A DNA stretch of 64,000 bases from Photobacterium profundum SS9 (GCF_000196255.1 NC_006370.1:90131-154130), one strand, 5' to 3'. Shown: positions 42,189 to 51,513, counted from the first letter of the stretch. Program-made: numbers and translations. The notes: a model not told the origin generated them from the letters alone.

Positions 42189-42728
42189 ATGAAAAAGATC
42201 GCACTGAAAGCTGTGGCGATGGCTGTATTGGCAACCTCTCTAACCGGTTGTATTGGTCAGATGGGCACCTCACAAATGGTGACCAAAGCAAACTTATCAG
42301 CTGTCGATAACCGTTATGGTCGTGCGGGTCTATTTGTTCTGTTAAGCCCGGTATACGGTATTGCTGCAGCAGCCGATTTGTTTATCTTCAACTCAATTGA
42401 GTTCTGGACCGGTAAAAACCCTATTACGGGTAAATCACCCGCAGTGGCTGATATGCCTGTTGATGCTATTTTTAAGATCAACAGCAAGTTAGATAAATCA
42501 ATGACGACTGTGCCGCTAGCAAGCGTGCAGAACAGTAATATTGAAGCGGCTACATTCCGTCAGCTTGACGATTCCACCCTAGAAATGAATGTGTCTTACC
42601 AAAATGGTGAAACCGCGCGACTACGTGGTGAGAAAGCTGGCGATAACGTGAACTTCTACTTAGACGGTGAGTTTATTACGACAGTAAGTATTGCAGAGTT
42701 AAACCAATACGCTGAAGTACAAGCTTAA
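42189..42728 (+). CDS. DUF3332-family lipoprotein
   Basis: Function unknown. 179 residues with a lipoprotein signal: positively charged start, hydrophobic core and lipobox LTGC (Cys about residue 21). After it come a hydrophobic segment (GLFVLLSPVYGIAAAADLFIFNSIEFW, 45-71 in two pieces) and a soluble domain. Together these match the pattern I recall for DUF3332. GCGGAG precedes the ATG and a terminator follows, so it is monocistronic. Confidence 0.8.
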   Translation: MKKIALKAVAMAVLATSLTGCIGQMGTSQMVTKANLSAVDNRYGRAGLFVLLSPVYGIAAAADLFIFNSIEFWTGKNPITGKSPAVADMPVDAIFKINSKLDKSMTTVPLASVQNSNIEAATFRQLDDSTLEMNVSYQNGETARLRGEKAGDNVNFYLDGEFITTVSIAELNQYAEVQA

Positions 42729-42767
42729 TCATTACGATTTGGTGAAAACCGTATCATGCAATGAATC

Positions 42768-42794
42768 AAAAACGGGAGCTTATGCTCCCGTTTT
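42768..42794 (+). terminator. Intrinsic terminator after the DUF3332 gene
   Basis: AAAACGGGAGC/GCTCCCGTTTT stem with a TTAT loop. Confidence 0.93.
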
Positions 42795-42819
42795 GCTTTT
42801 ATGGTCAGCCATTTTTATA

Positions 42820-43419
42820 TCATGGCTTGGCGACTAAGCCTTGCCAAAACATCTGGAAAGCCCCGTCTTGATAGCTTGGTTGTTGTGATAATTCTGGCTG
42901 TTCAATGAATAAGGTTGTTACGGCTAAATAGTGATAATGGCAATAATTAAGTACTAAAGGTATTGGCAAGCATGCCAATACGCCTTGCTGCTGCCCTTGT
43001 TCAACCGCTTCAACCAAAAACGCCATTGATGATGTCATTACATCTTGTTGTTGGCTAATTTTAAATTGTGGGTCGTTGGCAAATTGCTGCAGAAACTGCC
43101 ATTTTAGTGGGTGACTCATTGCCCATTGAATCGCTTGATGCCAATAGCTTTCAATAGTGGATTTTAAAGCATCCGCTTGATTGTCCGATGAACCAACGTT
43201 ATCAGCAGTATTTTGGCTAATGGACTGACTCAATTCATCTTTGATCGAACGGTATAGTGTCACCACCAATTCTTGTTTATTCGAAAAATGATGGAATAGC
43301 GTGCCCGTTGCCACGTTAGCTTGCTTGGCAATTTTCGCTGTTGCTGTTGCCTGAATCCCCTGTTCGACAAAGAGCAACAGGGCCGCATCCAAAATTTGCT
43401 GTTTCTTTTCTGTAACCAT
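42820..43419 (-). CDS. TetR-family regulator linked to aldehyde dehydrogenase
   Basis: 199-residue one-component regulator. N-terminal HTH: KKQQILDAALLLFVEQGIQATATAKIAKQANVATG and TLFHHFSNKQELV (residues about 5-55). The variable C-terminal half is Gln-rich. It lies 21 bases downstream of the aldehyde dehydrogenase on the same strand, so the two form an operon. A TetR-style palindrome overlaps the operon promoter at 44947-44964, which fits autoregulation. Confidence 0.88.
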   Translation of the reverse strand: MVTEKKQQILDAALLLFVEQGIQATATAKIAKQANVATGTLFHHFSNKQELVVTLYRSIKDELSQSISQNTADNVGSSDNQADALKSTIESYWHQAIQWAMSHPLKWQFLQQFANDPQFKISQQQDVMTSSMAFLVEAVEQGQQQGVLACLPIPLVLNYCHYHYLAVTTLFIEQPELSQQPSYQDGAFQMFWQGLVAKP

Positions 43420-43440
43420 AAACAGATTAAATTCCCAAAT

Positions 43441-44874
43441 TTATCGAAGGAAGAAAGCTAACATCAGCTTTTGTATCCAGCCACCATAAGGTGGGGTCAC
43501 TAATTTAGCGGTATTTGTTTTACCGCGGCTCAAAATTGTTTTCGCTTTCGAGAACGTTAAGAACCCTTCTTTACCGTGATAATGCCCCATACCGGAAGGA
43601 CCGATACCACCAAATGGTGCATCATCGGCAGCAACGTGGAAGACTGACTCGTTAATGCACACTCCACCTGAATGGGTGGTGGTTTTAATGCGTTGTTGCA
43701 GCTCTGCATCAAAACTCATTAGGTATAACGCCAGCGGACGAGGACGTTGCTGAATATAGTCCAATGCCTGATCAATTGTTTTATAGGGCACGATTGGCAA
43801 TATTGGACCAAATATTTCATCTTGCATGACGGTCATATCATCATTGGTATTTAACAAGACATGGGTGACCATACGATGTTGCTGATCATCACGACTATTT
43901 TCATGGCAAGGGATCACCGTCGCGCCTTTGCTTTGGGCATCTTCAAGCCAAGCGGTTAAGCGTTGGTACTGGCGCTGATTAATCACCGACGTAAAGTCTT
44001 TATTATTCGTACCCTTTGGATACATCTTATTAAATTGCTTTTTGTACTCTGCAACAAAATCGTCCACTTTATCTTCAGGAACTAATGTGTAATCAGGGGC
44101 GACACAAATCTGCCCGCCATTGAGGCTTTTGCCGTAAATCATCCGCTCAACCGCGACATTCAATGGTATATCGGGGGCAATAATGGTGGGTGATTTGCCA
44201 CCTAGCTCGAGTGTGACTGGAGTGAGGTTATCAGCTGCTGCGCGCATAACATGGCGCCCAACGGTCGTTGAACCGGTGAAAATCAGGTGATCAAACGGTA
44301 ATGCAGTAAATGCAGCGGCGATATCGGCTTCACCTTCAAAAACCGCCACGTGTTTGTTATCAAATGCCGATGCCAGCAATTCACGCAGTACGATGTTGGT
44401 TGCTGGGGTGAATTCACTGAGCTTAATCATGGCGCGGTTACCCGCCGCTAAGGCGGTGATTAATGGCCCAAGGCTGAGCATTACTGGGAAATTCCACGGT
44501 ACCACAATCCCGATCACCCCAAGCGGTTGATACACCACTTCCACTTTGGCTGGTGCCAGCAATAAACCCGCATGGCGCTTCGAGGGTTTCATCCATTTTT
44601 TTAGGTGTTTAATGGTGTAGTTAATGTTCATGACGCAGGGCAGTACATCAGCCATTAGGCTGTCTTGGTGGCTACGTTGTCCGTAATCTTGATTCAGTGC
44701 CTCACACAGTGCTGTTTTGTTGGCTAACAAGGCTTTTTTAAGCGCCTTTAGCTGGGTGATTCGTTCAGCATAGTCTGGCATTGGGTGAGCAGAATAACTC
44801 GCACGTTGTTCGTGTAATGTATTTTGCATTGCCGAGATGTCTAATTTGGTGACGACGTTTTCTGCTACTGTCAT
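43441..44874 (-). CDS. Aldehyde dehydrogenase, coniferyl-aldehyde-dehydrogenase-like
   Basis: NAD(P)-dependent oxidation of aldehydes to acids, 477 residues. Catalytic Cys in LNGGQICVAPDY (about residue 250), general-base Glu in VTLELGGKSPT, and the nucleotide-site segments IVVPWNFPVML and IFTGSTTVGRHVM. The protein belongs to the shorter ALDH class (CalB/fatty aldehyde type). A C-terminal hydrophobic tail (GGWIQKLMLAFFLR) may contact membrane. GAGG precedes the start. First gene of an operon with a tetR, so its substrate or a related aldehyde may be the inducer (inference). Confidence 0.92.
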   Translation of the reverse strand: MTVAENVVTKLDISAMQNTLHEQRASYSAHPMPDYAERITQLKALKKALLANKTALCEALNQDYGQRSHQDSLMADVLPCVMNINYTIKHLKKWMKPSKRHAGLLLAPAKVEVVYQPLGVIGIVVPWNFPVMLSLGPLITALAAGNRAMIKLSEFTPATNIVLRELLASAFDNKHVAVFEGEADIAAAFTALPFDHLIFTGSTTVGRHVMRAAADNLTPVTLELGGKSPTIIAPDIPLNVAVERMIYGKSLNGGQICVAPDYTLVPEDKVDDFVAEYKKQFNKMYPKGTNNKDFTSVINQRQYQRLTAWLEDAQSKGATVIPCHENSRDDQQHRMVTHVLLNTNDDMTVMQDEIFGPILPIVPYKTIDQALDYIQQRPRPLALYLMSFDAELQQRIKTTTHSGGVCINESVFHVAADDAPFGGIGPSGMGHYHGKEGFLTFSKAKTILSRGKTNTAKLVTPPYGGWIQKLMLAFFLR

Positions 44875-44946
44875 TGATATTGCCTCATGAGTGATTGGTC
44901 ACAAAGATCCTGAATATTTTGATGCCGTGTCGAAACAATACCCGTC

Positions 44947-44995
44947 ACCGACTGATTAGTCGGTTTTAGTATAGTGCATTTAACGTGCGATGCAA
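44947..44995 (-). promoter_or_regulatory. Promoter and TetR operator of the aldehyde dehydrogenase operon
   Basis: On the minus strand TTGCAT (-35), a 16-base spacer and TATACT (-10, 44968-44973) are followed directly by the perfect palindrome ACCGACT-GATT-AGTCGGT (44947-44964), which would cover the start of transcription. It suits repression by the TetR protein encoded downstream. Confidence 0.72.
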
Positions 44996-45027
44996 ATTTG
45001 TACAATAATCGTCGCGGTTGTAGTAAC

Positions 45028-45609
45028 TCAGTGTTTAGTATGACCACTTTTCTCTGCATGAAAAACATCCATAAAGGCACTGAAATATTGCTCTAGTTCG
45101 GCGGCTTGTCGTGGCTGGTCCATCAGTGACAGCAATTCGATGCCAGCTTCGCAGGTACATAGATTTCCAGCCTGCTGATTACGGCGTAGCTGATACTCAG
45201 ATGTGGAATTTGGCGTTAGGCTTACTCGTGGCAGCGCGGCTAACCATGGGCTTTTACGTACCATTTTTCGTGCTTCTTGCCAGGTCGCATCAAGAATGAC
45301 AAATAAAGGTATTTTCTGAACCGTTGGCTGAAAATCACTGGCAGGGTGGTTCTCATCACTAGGAAATAATAACCAAGGGTCAAATTGAGGGTCAGTTAAT
45401 TGCTGAATAAGCTCGCTCGGAGGAGTCACCCGATCCCAGATAACCCGGCGGCAATGAGGTAGGGTACGTTCCATTAAGACCCCGGTATTGGTGTCTTTAT
45501 TCAGCTCTTTGGGGTGAGTCAGTAATACAAAATGCGCAGCACTGGTGAGTGATTGGGGTTCAGCATGGCAAATACAGTTGTGTTGGAAACCACAGCGCGG
45601 GCAAGGCAT
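45028..45609 (-). CDS. tapT: tRNA-uridine aminocarboxypropyltransferase (DTW domain)
   Basis: Modifies U47 of some tRNAs to acp3U. 193 residues. Zinc-type cysteines CPRCGFQHNCIC at the N-terminus, the LLTHPKE motif, the DTW-family core ILDATWQEARKMVRKSP and a downstream CTCEAG. Here the family DTW reads DATW. It corresponds to E. coli TapT (YfiP), starting slightly shorter. No partners in an operon; the nearby terminator lies just upstream of its start. Confidence 0.9.
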   Translation of the reverse strand: MPCPRCGFQHNCICHAEPQSLTSAAHFVLLTHPKELNKDTNTGVLMERTLPHCRRVIWDRVTPPSELIQQLTDPQFDPWLLFPSDENHPASDFQPTVQKIPLFVILDATWQEARKMVRKSPWLAALPRVSLTPNSTSEYQLRRNQQAGNLCTCEAGIELLSLMDQPRQAAELEQYFSAFMDVFHAEKSGHTKH

Positions 45610-45641
45610 AAACGTTCTCTTTAAATAAAAATGACATAACG

Positions 45642-45667
45642 AAAACGGGAAGCGGCTCCACTTCCCG
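45642..45667 (-). terminator. Intrinsic terminator between the lipoprotein and tapT
   Basis: On the minus strand CGGGAAG/CTTCCCG with an 8-base loop, followed by TTTTC; it lies after the lipoprotein stop and before tapT. Confidence 0.75.
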
Positions 45668-45719
45668 AAGGTAACCGCAATATTATATCAAGCCACACAT
45701 GTATTGCTTGAATCCAGCT

Positions 45720-46820
45720 TTATTGTTTCTCGAGCTGCAAACCGTTACTGCCAAGGCTATACGTTTGGCCGTTCACCACTTCTTCTGTGGTGATTAGCGT
45801 ATTGCCGTCTAACGTAAAGAAACGTTCACCATTTAAACGGCGCCCTTGATGGCGGGTCATCATGACTTGCACTGTATCTTGACTGGCTTGTTGCCAGAAT
45901 CCTGTTTCAACAAGGCTATTATCACCATTCGTATAGGCGTACGTTGTGGTCGCTGAATGATCCGGGTTAAGTACTAAGGTGGTGGTTAAACCTGTATTTT
46001 TGGTGGCTTGAGCACTACTTTGATATTCGCCAATCCAGTTTAGGGTGACATCGGTAGCGCCAATAGTTGCACAGCCTTTGAATTGCTTACCTTGCCACTC
46101 TAATGTGGATTGCCAACCAAACAATGCATCGCTCATGGTATCGTTACATTGTGCTTTGGTTAGGGTCAGGTTGAAATCGCTGCCTGTATATTGCTGTTTA
46201 CCTGAGATTGATGATGTTGAGGTAATTGCTTGGCTTTGGCGCTCTTTACCCATTTGAATTAAGGTAACTTGTTTGTTTTTGATTTCAGCCGCCCAGCCTG
46301 GTTCGTTACCAAAGGCGCGTGTCGTATGCGGTTGTTGTTTGCAGCCGCCACTCATTTCTGCAGAAATCATGTTGATTTGCTTTACTGTAAAGCGACCATC
46401 GTAGCTAGTGGCAAAGCCTTCTGCAGGGGCGGGCTCTAAGAAGCCAATCATTTCAGCATACATAGCTTGGTAGCCGTTTTGGGTGATTTTTTCAAGCGCA
46501 GAACGGTCCGATATTGCTGTTGTTAGCCAATATTGTTGTGTGCTACCGCAAGGTTGAATGCTATTACTTTCATGACCGAGCGTCACCATGCCTCGCATCA
46601 TAAAGGCTTGTACTTTTCCGCTATCATTGGTCTGAGTATTTGCATTAACTGTGTCTGTATTTGCGGTCGTTGTTGAAATGCTGCCGAGTTGCGTTTCTTC
46701 TTTGGGTGGTGTGAGATCGATCATGCCTGATGTGGATGACGAAGGGGTAGATGTCGAGCAACCCGTTAAGGCAATAAGAGCGGCAATAGGTAACGCTGTT
46801 CGCATCCGTGGATGTGTCAT
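45720..46820 (-). CDS. NlpE/META-like lipoprotein (COG3650-type domains)
   Basis: Predicted cell-envelope lipoprotein of 366 residues, function unknown. Lipobox LTGCS at about residue 21, a Ser/Thr-rich linker (22-70), a domain with MRGMVTLGHESNSIQPCGS (72-155) resembling the NlpE OB-like domain, and a domain with FGNEPGWAAEI ... CNDTMSDALFGW ... FKGCA (166-262), typical of COG3650/META proteins with paired Cys. A third beta region has LVLNPDHSATTTYAYTNG (NlpE-like). GAGGG precedes ATG 46820. Divergent from the EVE gene with a short gap. Confidence 0.78.
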   Translation of the reverse strand: MTHPRMRTALPIAALIALTGCSTSTPSSSTSGMIDLTPPKEETQLGSISTTTANTDTVNANTQTNDSGKVQAFMMRGMVTLGHESNSIQPCGSTQQYWLTTAISDRSALEKITQNGYQAMYAEMIGFLEPAPAEGFATSYDGRFTVKQINMISAEMSGGCKQQPHTTRAFGNEPGWAAEIKNKQVTLIQMGKERQSQAITSTSSISGKQQYTGSDFNLTLTKAQCNDTMSDALFGWQSTLEWQGKQFKGCATIGATDVTLNWIGEYQSSAQATKNTGLTTTLVLNPDHSATTTYAYTNGDNSLVETGFWQQASQDTVQVMMTRHQGRRLNGERFFTLDGNTLITTEEVVNGQTYSLGSNGLQLEKQ

Positions 46821-46880
46821 GCAAATCCCTCTTCATGTTAGGCTTAAGTGAAAGTACTTTATATTACAACGAGAATGATG

Positions 46881-47339
46881 ATGGGCTATTGGTTATTTAA
46901 AACAGAACCAGAGACCTTTTCCATAGACACCTTAAAGCAGCAAAAAGTTTCGTGTTGGGAAGGGGTTCGTAACTATCAGGCACGCAATATGATGCGTGAT
47001 CAGGTTAAATTAGGCGATCAGATCTTTATTTATCATTCATCGTGTAAAGATGTGGGGGTGGCTGGTATTGCGACCGTCGTGAAAGAAGCCTATCCCGATC
47101 ATTTCCAATTCGACCCGACCTGCCCGTATTTTGATCCTAAATCCGAACCTGAAAATCCTCGCTGGATCATGGTCGATGTGGAATATCAGCGCCATTTACG
47201 GCTTGTTTCACTAAAGCGAATGAAAGCCAACCCGCTGTTAGAAGAAATGCCTTTGGTGAAACGGGGTAATCGATTGAGCATTATGCCAGTGACTGAAGCG
47301 CAGTGGCAGGCAATATTACAGATGACAGGGCAGTTCTAA
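46881..47339 (+). CDS. EVE-domain protein
   Basis: EVE proteins belong to the PUA-like fold and bind modified bases in DNA or RNA. 152 residues from the third of three consecutive ATGs (46875, 46878, 46881), beginning GYWLFKTEPETFSID. Other typical segments: CWEGVRNYQARNMMRD, GDQIFIYHSSC and GVAGIATVVKEAYPD. The domain fills the protein. Exact role in bacteria is not established. Divergent from the lipoprotein gene. Confidence 0.92.
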   Translation: MGYWLFKTEPETFSIDTLKQQKVSCWEGVRNYQARNMMRDQVKLGDQIFIYHSSCKDVGVAGIATVVKEAYPDHFQFDPTCPYFDPKSEPENPRWIMVDVEYQRHLRLVSLKRMKANPLLEEMPLVKRGNRLSIMPVTEAQWQAILQMTGQF

Positions 47340-47364
47340 CCATCGATTTACTACAACAATGATC

Positions 47365-47389
47365 AAAAAAGCTGCGTTGGCAGCCTTTT
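47365..47389. terminator. Terminator between the EVE gene and yigL
   Basis: AAAAAAGCTGC-GTTG-GCAGCCTTTTT: short GC stem with A- and T-runs on either side, suited to both convergent genes. Confidence 0.72.
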
Positions 47390-47419
47390 TATATGATGCA
47401 ATTTACCGTAAAAAGATGC

Positions 47420-48217
47420 TTATAACAGGTTATCAGCTAAGTAATGCGCCACGGCTTCATCAGCACAAGAGCCGATAACTTCATTATTGGGCAAGGCTTT
47501 TTTCACTTTATCGTGAGAGGTTTCCATCACTAACCCTTTACCTGCCATTGCAAGCATTTCGGCATCATTCATGCCATCGCCAAATGCGAGGCAGTCTTGC
47601 AATGCATAGCCTTTTTCTTTCGCAACCGCTTCTAGCGCATGACCTTTTGATACGCCAGCATCCATCACTTCTAAGCACCAAGGGGTCGAGAATGCGATAT
47701 TGGCACGGCTGCCAAAATGTTCATTAAGGCGATCTTCCCATTCAACCAGCTTGTCATGATCGCGGTCATCACGGGTAAAGAATATTTTCGCAACACCGTC
47801 TAATGGTGGATTTTCAACATCAAAAAGCTGGTAACTAAACGTATCATGAAAGTCGCTTAGCGATTTATCTTCCATATTTAATAACCAATCGTCGTTGCGA
47901 TAGATATGGATCTTGAGTGCAGGATCCGTTTTGGTTAATGCAATCACGCCTGCGATGACTTCTGCTTGAACATTTTGTTGGAAGATCAAGTCGCCTTTAC
48001 AATTATGCACACGTGCACCATTAGAGGTGATCATGTACGCAGGAATACCGATATGTTCACGCATACCTGCAACATCAATATGGTGGCGGCCTGTGGCGAA
48101 CACAAAATCTTTACCTTGCTGGTGTAAGCGGTTTAAGACGTCTTTAGTGAATGGCGCAATTTTGTGGTCAGGAGTGAGTAGCGTACCGTCTAGATCTGAA
48201 GCAACAATCTTGTACAT
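47420..48217 (-). CDS. yigL: HAD-superfamily phosphatase YigL (Cof type)
   Basis: Sugar-phosphate or pyridoxal-phosphate phosphatase, 265 residues. Motif I is VASDLDGTLL (nucleophile Asp about residue 8), motif II region FATGRHH, motif III Lys in GVSKGHALEAVA, motif IV CLAFGDGMNDAEML; the cap is of the Cof class. It resembles E. coli YigL throughout as I recall it, including SYMITSNGARVH. Start ATG 48217 is preferred over 48253. Downstream of pldB as in E. coli. Confidence 0.94.
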   Translation of the reverse strand: MYKIVASDLDGTLLTPDHKIAPFTKDVLNRLHQQGKDFVFATGRHHIDVAGMREHIGIPAYMITSNGARVHNCKGDLIFQQNVQAEVIAGVIALTKTDPALKIHIYRNDDWLLNMEDKSLSDFHDTFSYQLFDVENPPLDGVAKIFFTRDDRDHDKLVEWEDRLNEHFGSRANIAFSTPWCLEVMDAGVSKGHALEAVAKEKGYALQDCLAFGDGMNDAEMLAMAGKGLVMETSHDKVKKALPNNEVIGSCADEAVAHYLADNLL

Positions 48218-48353
48218 GAATATTCTCGCAATGAAAACAGGGGTCAGATACACATAATAACCTCTGTACCTGATTGGTATGATGAATTCTAAACCAGTTT
48301 ACGTCAGAAAAAAGAGGCTAATGTGTGATTTCATAATTTCCGCTTTTACTTAC

Positions 48354-49358
48354 TTATGTTGATGGCGTGCTGTTGTCTTGGTTCAGATGAGAAAAAGTCG
48401 CGGCCAACACTGTATTACGATAAGCATCTTTTTCGAACAATAATTCGTGACGTGCGCCATTAATGGTTTTTAATTCACACGAACGATTGGCTTGGTTCAT
48501 GGCTTGGCAAAAACGATGGTGTGCTTGATTATCAACAATATTATCATCGCTACCCTGAATGAGCAGTATAGGGGTAGCGATATTCGCCGCTTGTGTAATG
48601 CAGCGATTCGCAGCTGCCATACCTTGCCATACCCAGCGAGCACTGGGTCCGCCAATTTTTAATGCTGGTTTGTGTTCATATAAGTCGCGAAACCATTGAT
48701 AACGTATCTGGCTTTGGCACAATTTATTATTGAGGAAAGGCTTGGGATAATAAGGTACTTGCCCTGGTGCATAATTAGGTTGGCGTTGTAATTGCTCAAC
48801 GACACGTGCAAAAGGGGAAGCGATTGGCTTCATCCAGTTAGACAGTTGAATACCATGCATCGGTGCACTGAGTACCGCCCGCTTAATCAGTGAGGGGTAT
48901 TTTGCCAAAAATAGGGTTGAAATGGTTCCCCCCATAGAATGACCAAGCAGAAAGTGTTGTTGATACTTTTTAGGGGTTACCACGGTATCAAAGAAGGTTT
49001 TTAGATCGGTAACATAATCATCAAATTCTTCAACGTGCCCTAATTCGTTATCTTTGGCTAAACGATCCGAGATACCCTGACCGCGATGGTCAATGGCATA
49101 TACATCGTACCCTTGTTTGACTAAATCGTAGAAAAGTTCTTGGTATTTCCAATAGCTTTCGATACGACCATTCACCACAATAATTGCTTTATCATGGTTG
49201 TAACCCGTCAGGCTTACCCAACCAATATTGAGATCATCGACACCTTTGAATGTGCCTTCCTGGCGTTGTTTCCACATTTCAGCTACTGGCCCAGACATTG
49301 TCTCGGCGTATCTGTCTTCTTGTGAAAAATCAAAATAATGTAAAGGTTGAGCTGTCAT
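48354..49358 (-). CDS. pldB: Lysophospholipase L2 (alpha/beta hydrolase)
   Basis: Hydrolyses lysophospholipids. 334 residues. Nucleophile elbow GHSMGG (Ser about 147), acid Asp likely in LIQGSDDNIVD, His in NGARHELLFE. IDHRGQGISDR is the monoglyceride-lipase-type segment. The order rhtB/pldB/yigL matches E. coli, supporting the name. Faces away from rhtB. Confidence 0.93.
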   Translation of the reverse strand: MTAQPLHYFDFSQEDRYAETMSGPVAEMWKQRQEGTFKGVDDLNIGWVSLTGYNHDKAIIVVNGRIESYWKYQELFYDLVKQGYDVYAIDHRGQGISDRLAKDNELGHVEEFDDYVTDLKTFFDTVVTPKKYQQHFLLGHSMGGTISTLFLAKYPSLIKRAVLSAPMHGIQLSNWMKPIASPFARVVEQLQRQPNYAPGQVPYYPKPFLNNKLCQSQIRYQWFRDLYEHKPALKIGGPSARWVWQGMAAANRCITQAANIATPILLIQGSDDNIVDNQAHHRFCQAMNQANRSCELKTINGARHELLFEKDAYRNTVLAATFSHLNQDNSTPST

Positions 49359-49629
49359 GTTTTCTCTCGGCCTGACGAAATAGGAAATGAATAATAAAAA
49401 TGAAAGCCATTTGATTATAGAGTCATTAATTTGAATTAATGATTACAGTTAAATCATAGATAGGTCGCCTATATATTACTAATCTCTTTGATAATAGAGT
49501 ATATCGTAAAGTGATACGGCAGAATAATGATCCACAGGTTGCTTTCACTGACATTCTACGGTTAACTTGCTTGGATCATGGGTAGTATTGATAGTTTTAA
49601 CTTAAACAAATTCACTATGAGGTGTGGTT

Positions 49630-50247
49630 GTGGATATTGAAGTTTGGTTGGCATATTTAGCGACAGCAGTGGTATTTAGCGTTGCACCAGGCTCGGGCAC
49701 AGTGAACTCGATCAGTAACGGCATGGTTTATGGTTTTCGTAAATCATTAGCGTCGATAGTCGGCCTACAAGCGGGATTGGCCTTTCATATTATACTGGTT
49801 GGGGTTGGCCTTGGGGCGATTGTTGCTCAATCTGAGATGGCATTTTCCGTCATCAAATGGGTGGGGGTGATTTATCTTGTTTGGCTAGGCGTGCAGAAAT
49901 GGCGAGAAAAAGCCGTTATTAGTCTCGATACACCCGCCGACAATGTGTCTGCTCAATCATTATTTCGCCAAGCCGTATTTGTGAATATGACCAACCCTAA
50001 AACGATTATTTTTCTGGTGGCCTTATTTCCACAGTTTATTAATCCGAATGAACCGCAAATGATGCAGCTTATTATTTTGGGTGCGACAACAGTCTTGGTC
50101 GATACCAGCGTTATGCTGTGTTATGTATCACTAGCTTCTAAACTGACAGGGTATATACGATCTTCTCGTGTGATGAACACGTTGAACCGTGTGTTTGGCT
50201 CGATGTTTATTGGTTGTGGTGCATTGCTCGCATCAGCACGTGCTTAA
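49630..50247 (+). CDS. rhtB: Homoserine/threonine exporter RhtB (LysE family)
   Basis: Inner-membrane amino-acid exporter of 205 residues with six predicted helices. It follows E. coli RhtB as I recall it: WLAYLATAVVFSVAPGSG near the start, GLQAGLAFHIILVGVGLG, VFVNMTNPKTIIFLVALFPQFI, and the end GALLASARA. GTG 49630 after GAGG is the best start; a GTG two codons earlier is in frame. Divergent from pldB. Confidence 0.94.
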   Translation: MDIEVWLAYLATAVVFSVAPGSGTVNSISNGMVYGFRKSLASIVGLQAGLAFHIILVGVGLGAIVAQSEMAFSVIKWVGVIYLVWLGVQKWREKAVISLDTPADNVSAQSLFRQAVFVNMTNPKTIIFLVALFPQFINPNEPQMMQLIILGATTVLVDTSVMLCYVSLASKLTGYIRSSRVMNTLNRVFGSMFIGCGALLASARA

Positions 50248-50288
50248 TGCTGATTTTCATTTACGGATAACAGGATACTTTAGTCATC

Positions 50289-51503
50289 ATGTATTCATAC
50301 GTTGCACGCCAGCCCATCTTAAATCGTCAGCAACGTACCGTCGGCTACGAGTTATTATTCCGCGACGGTGAAAGTAATGCCTTTCCATTAATTGAAGCCA
50401 ATAAAGCGACCTGTCGTTTGTTGGTTGAAAACTATATGGCAGTGGGCGATAACCTGGCAACAGCTGGCCAACGTACTTTTATTAATTTTCCTCATGAAAG
50501 CTTAATTCGTTTATTACCACTGCTGCTGCCCAAAAGGCGGGTGGTGATTGAAGTGCTTGAAACCTGTATTCCTAATGACGAGTTATTTATTGCAATTAAG
50601 CACTTACACCGTAATGGTTACGTGATTGCATTAGATGATTTTGAAGCTTCGGCTGAATGGCAGCGTTTTCTACCTTATGTACATATTATTAAACTTGATT
50701 TGATCAAGTTAGGTCTCGAAAAGTCGTGTGCATTTGTGGCTGAAAATAAGCACCGGAAAATAAAGTTTTTAGCTGAAAAAGTGGAAACACATCAAGATTT
50801 TCAAATATCACTGGATGCGGGCTTTCACTTTTTTCAGGGATATTTTTTCAGTAAGCCAGAATTGCTGAAGAATCGTCAAATTGAACCCCAAAAACTTACC
50901 ACGGTTCGCTTACTGCAAGAAATTTGCCGTGAGCCAGTTAACTTTAAAATGGTTGAGCAGATTATTGCCAGTGATGTCTCGTTGTCATACTTATTGCTGC
51001 GTTATGTGAATACCGCAACAACGCGCACTGTTGAGCCCATCAGTTCATTTAAACAAGCATTGGTGTATTTGGGCGAAGACAAAGTACGCATGTTTGTGGG
51101 GGTGGTTGCAACCGCACATGCCGCATTAAACAAACCGAAAGAGTTGTACTCAATGTCGCTGCAGCGGGCACGGATGTGCGAAGTGTTGGTGGCGAACAGT
51201 AATTTAAAGGCAAAATCTGAACAGGCATTTCTGACTGGGATGTTTTCATTATTAGACGCATTATTAGACAGCTCACTCGATCAGCTGCTGGCGTTGTTAC
51301 CCCTGCAAGATGAAGTACAAACCGCCTTATTGCATCATCAAGGTCAGCTCGGGCAAGTATTGGCACTGTTAGATGCTTACGAGCAGGCTGACTGGAGCAA
51401 GGTCAGTGCATATTGTACTGAATTAGGTATATCTGAAACCTTGGTGGCCAGTAGCCATCAGCAGGCGCTTGATTGGACCAATAACTACGAAAATCTGTCG
51501 TAG
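50289..51503 (+). CDS. EAL-HDOD signalling protein (YuxH/CdgJ-like)
   Basis: Predicted cyclic-di-GMP phosphodiesterase or signalling protein, 404 residues. The EAL domain (about 1-195) keeps Glu in YELLFRD (EAL reads ELL), Asn in FINFPHESL, VIEVLE, LDDFE, KLDLIK, EKVET and QGYFF, so most metal and catalytic residues are present. The C-terminal HDOD domain (about 200-385) has LLRYVNTA and ISSFKQALVYLGEDKVR. The architecture matches V. cholerae CdgJ, linked to motility, by recall. The EAL domain is short at its N-terminus, beginning YVARQPIL. Confidence 0.9.
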   Translation: MYSYVARQPILNRQQRTVGYELLFRDGESNAFPLIEANKATCRLLVENYMAVGDNLATAGQRTFINFPHESLIRLLPLLLPKRRVVIEVLETCIPNDELFIAIKHLHRNGYVIALDDFEASAEWQRFLPYVHIIKLDLIKLGLEKSCAFVAENKHRKIKFLAEKVETHQDFQISLDAGFHFFQGYFFSKPELLKNRQIEPQKLTTVRLLQEICREPVNFKMVEQIIASDVSLSYLLLRYVNTATTRTVEPISSFKQALVYLGEDKVRMFVGVVATAHAALNKPKELYSMSLQRARMCEVLVANSNLKAKSEQAFLTGMFSLLDALLDSSLDQLLALLPLQDEVQTALLHHQGQLGQVLALLDAYEQADWSKVSAYCTELGISETLVASSHQQALDWTNNYENLS

Positions 51504-51513
51504 TCTTAACCTC

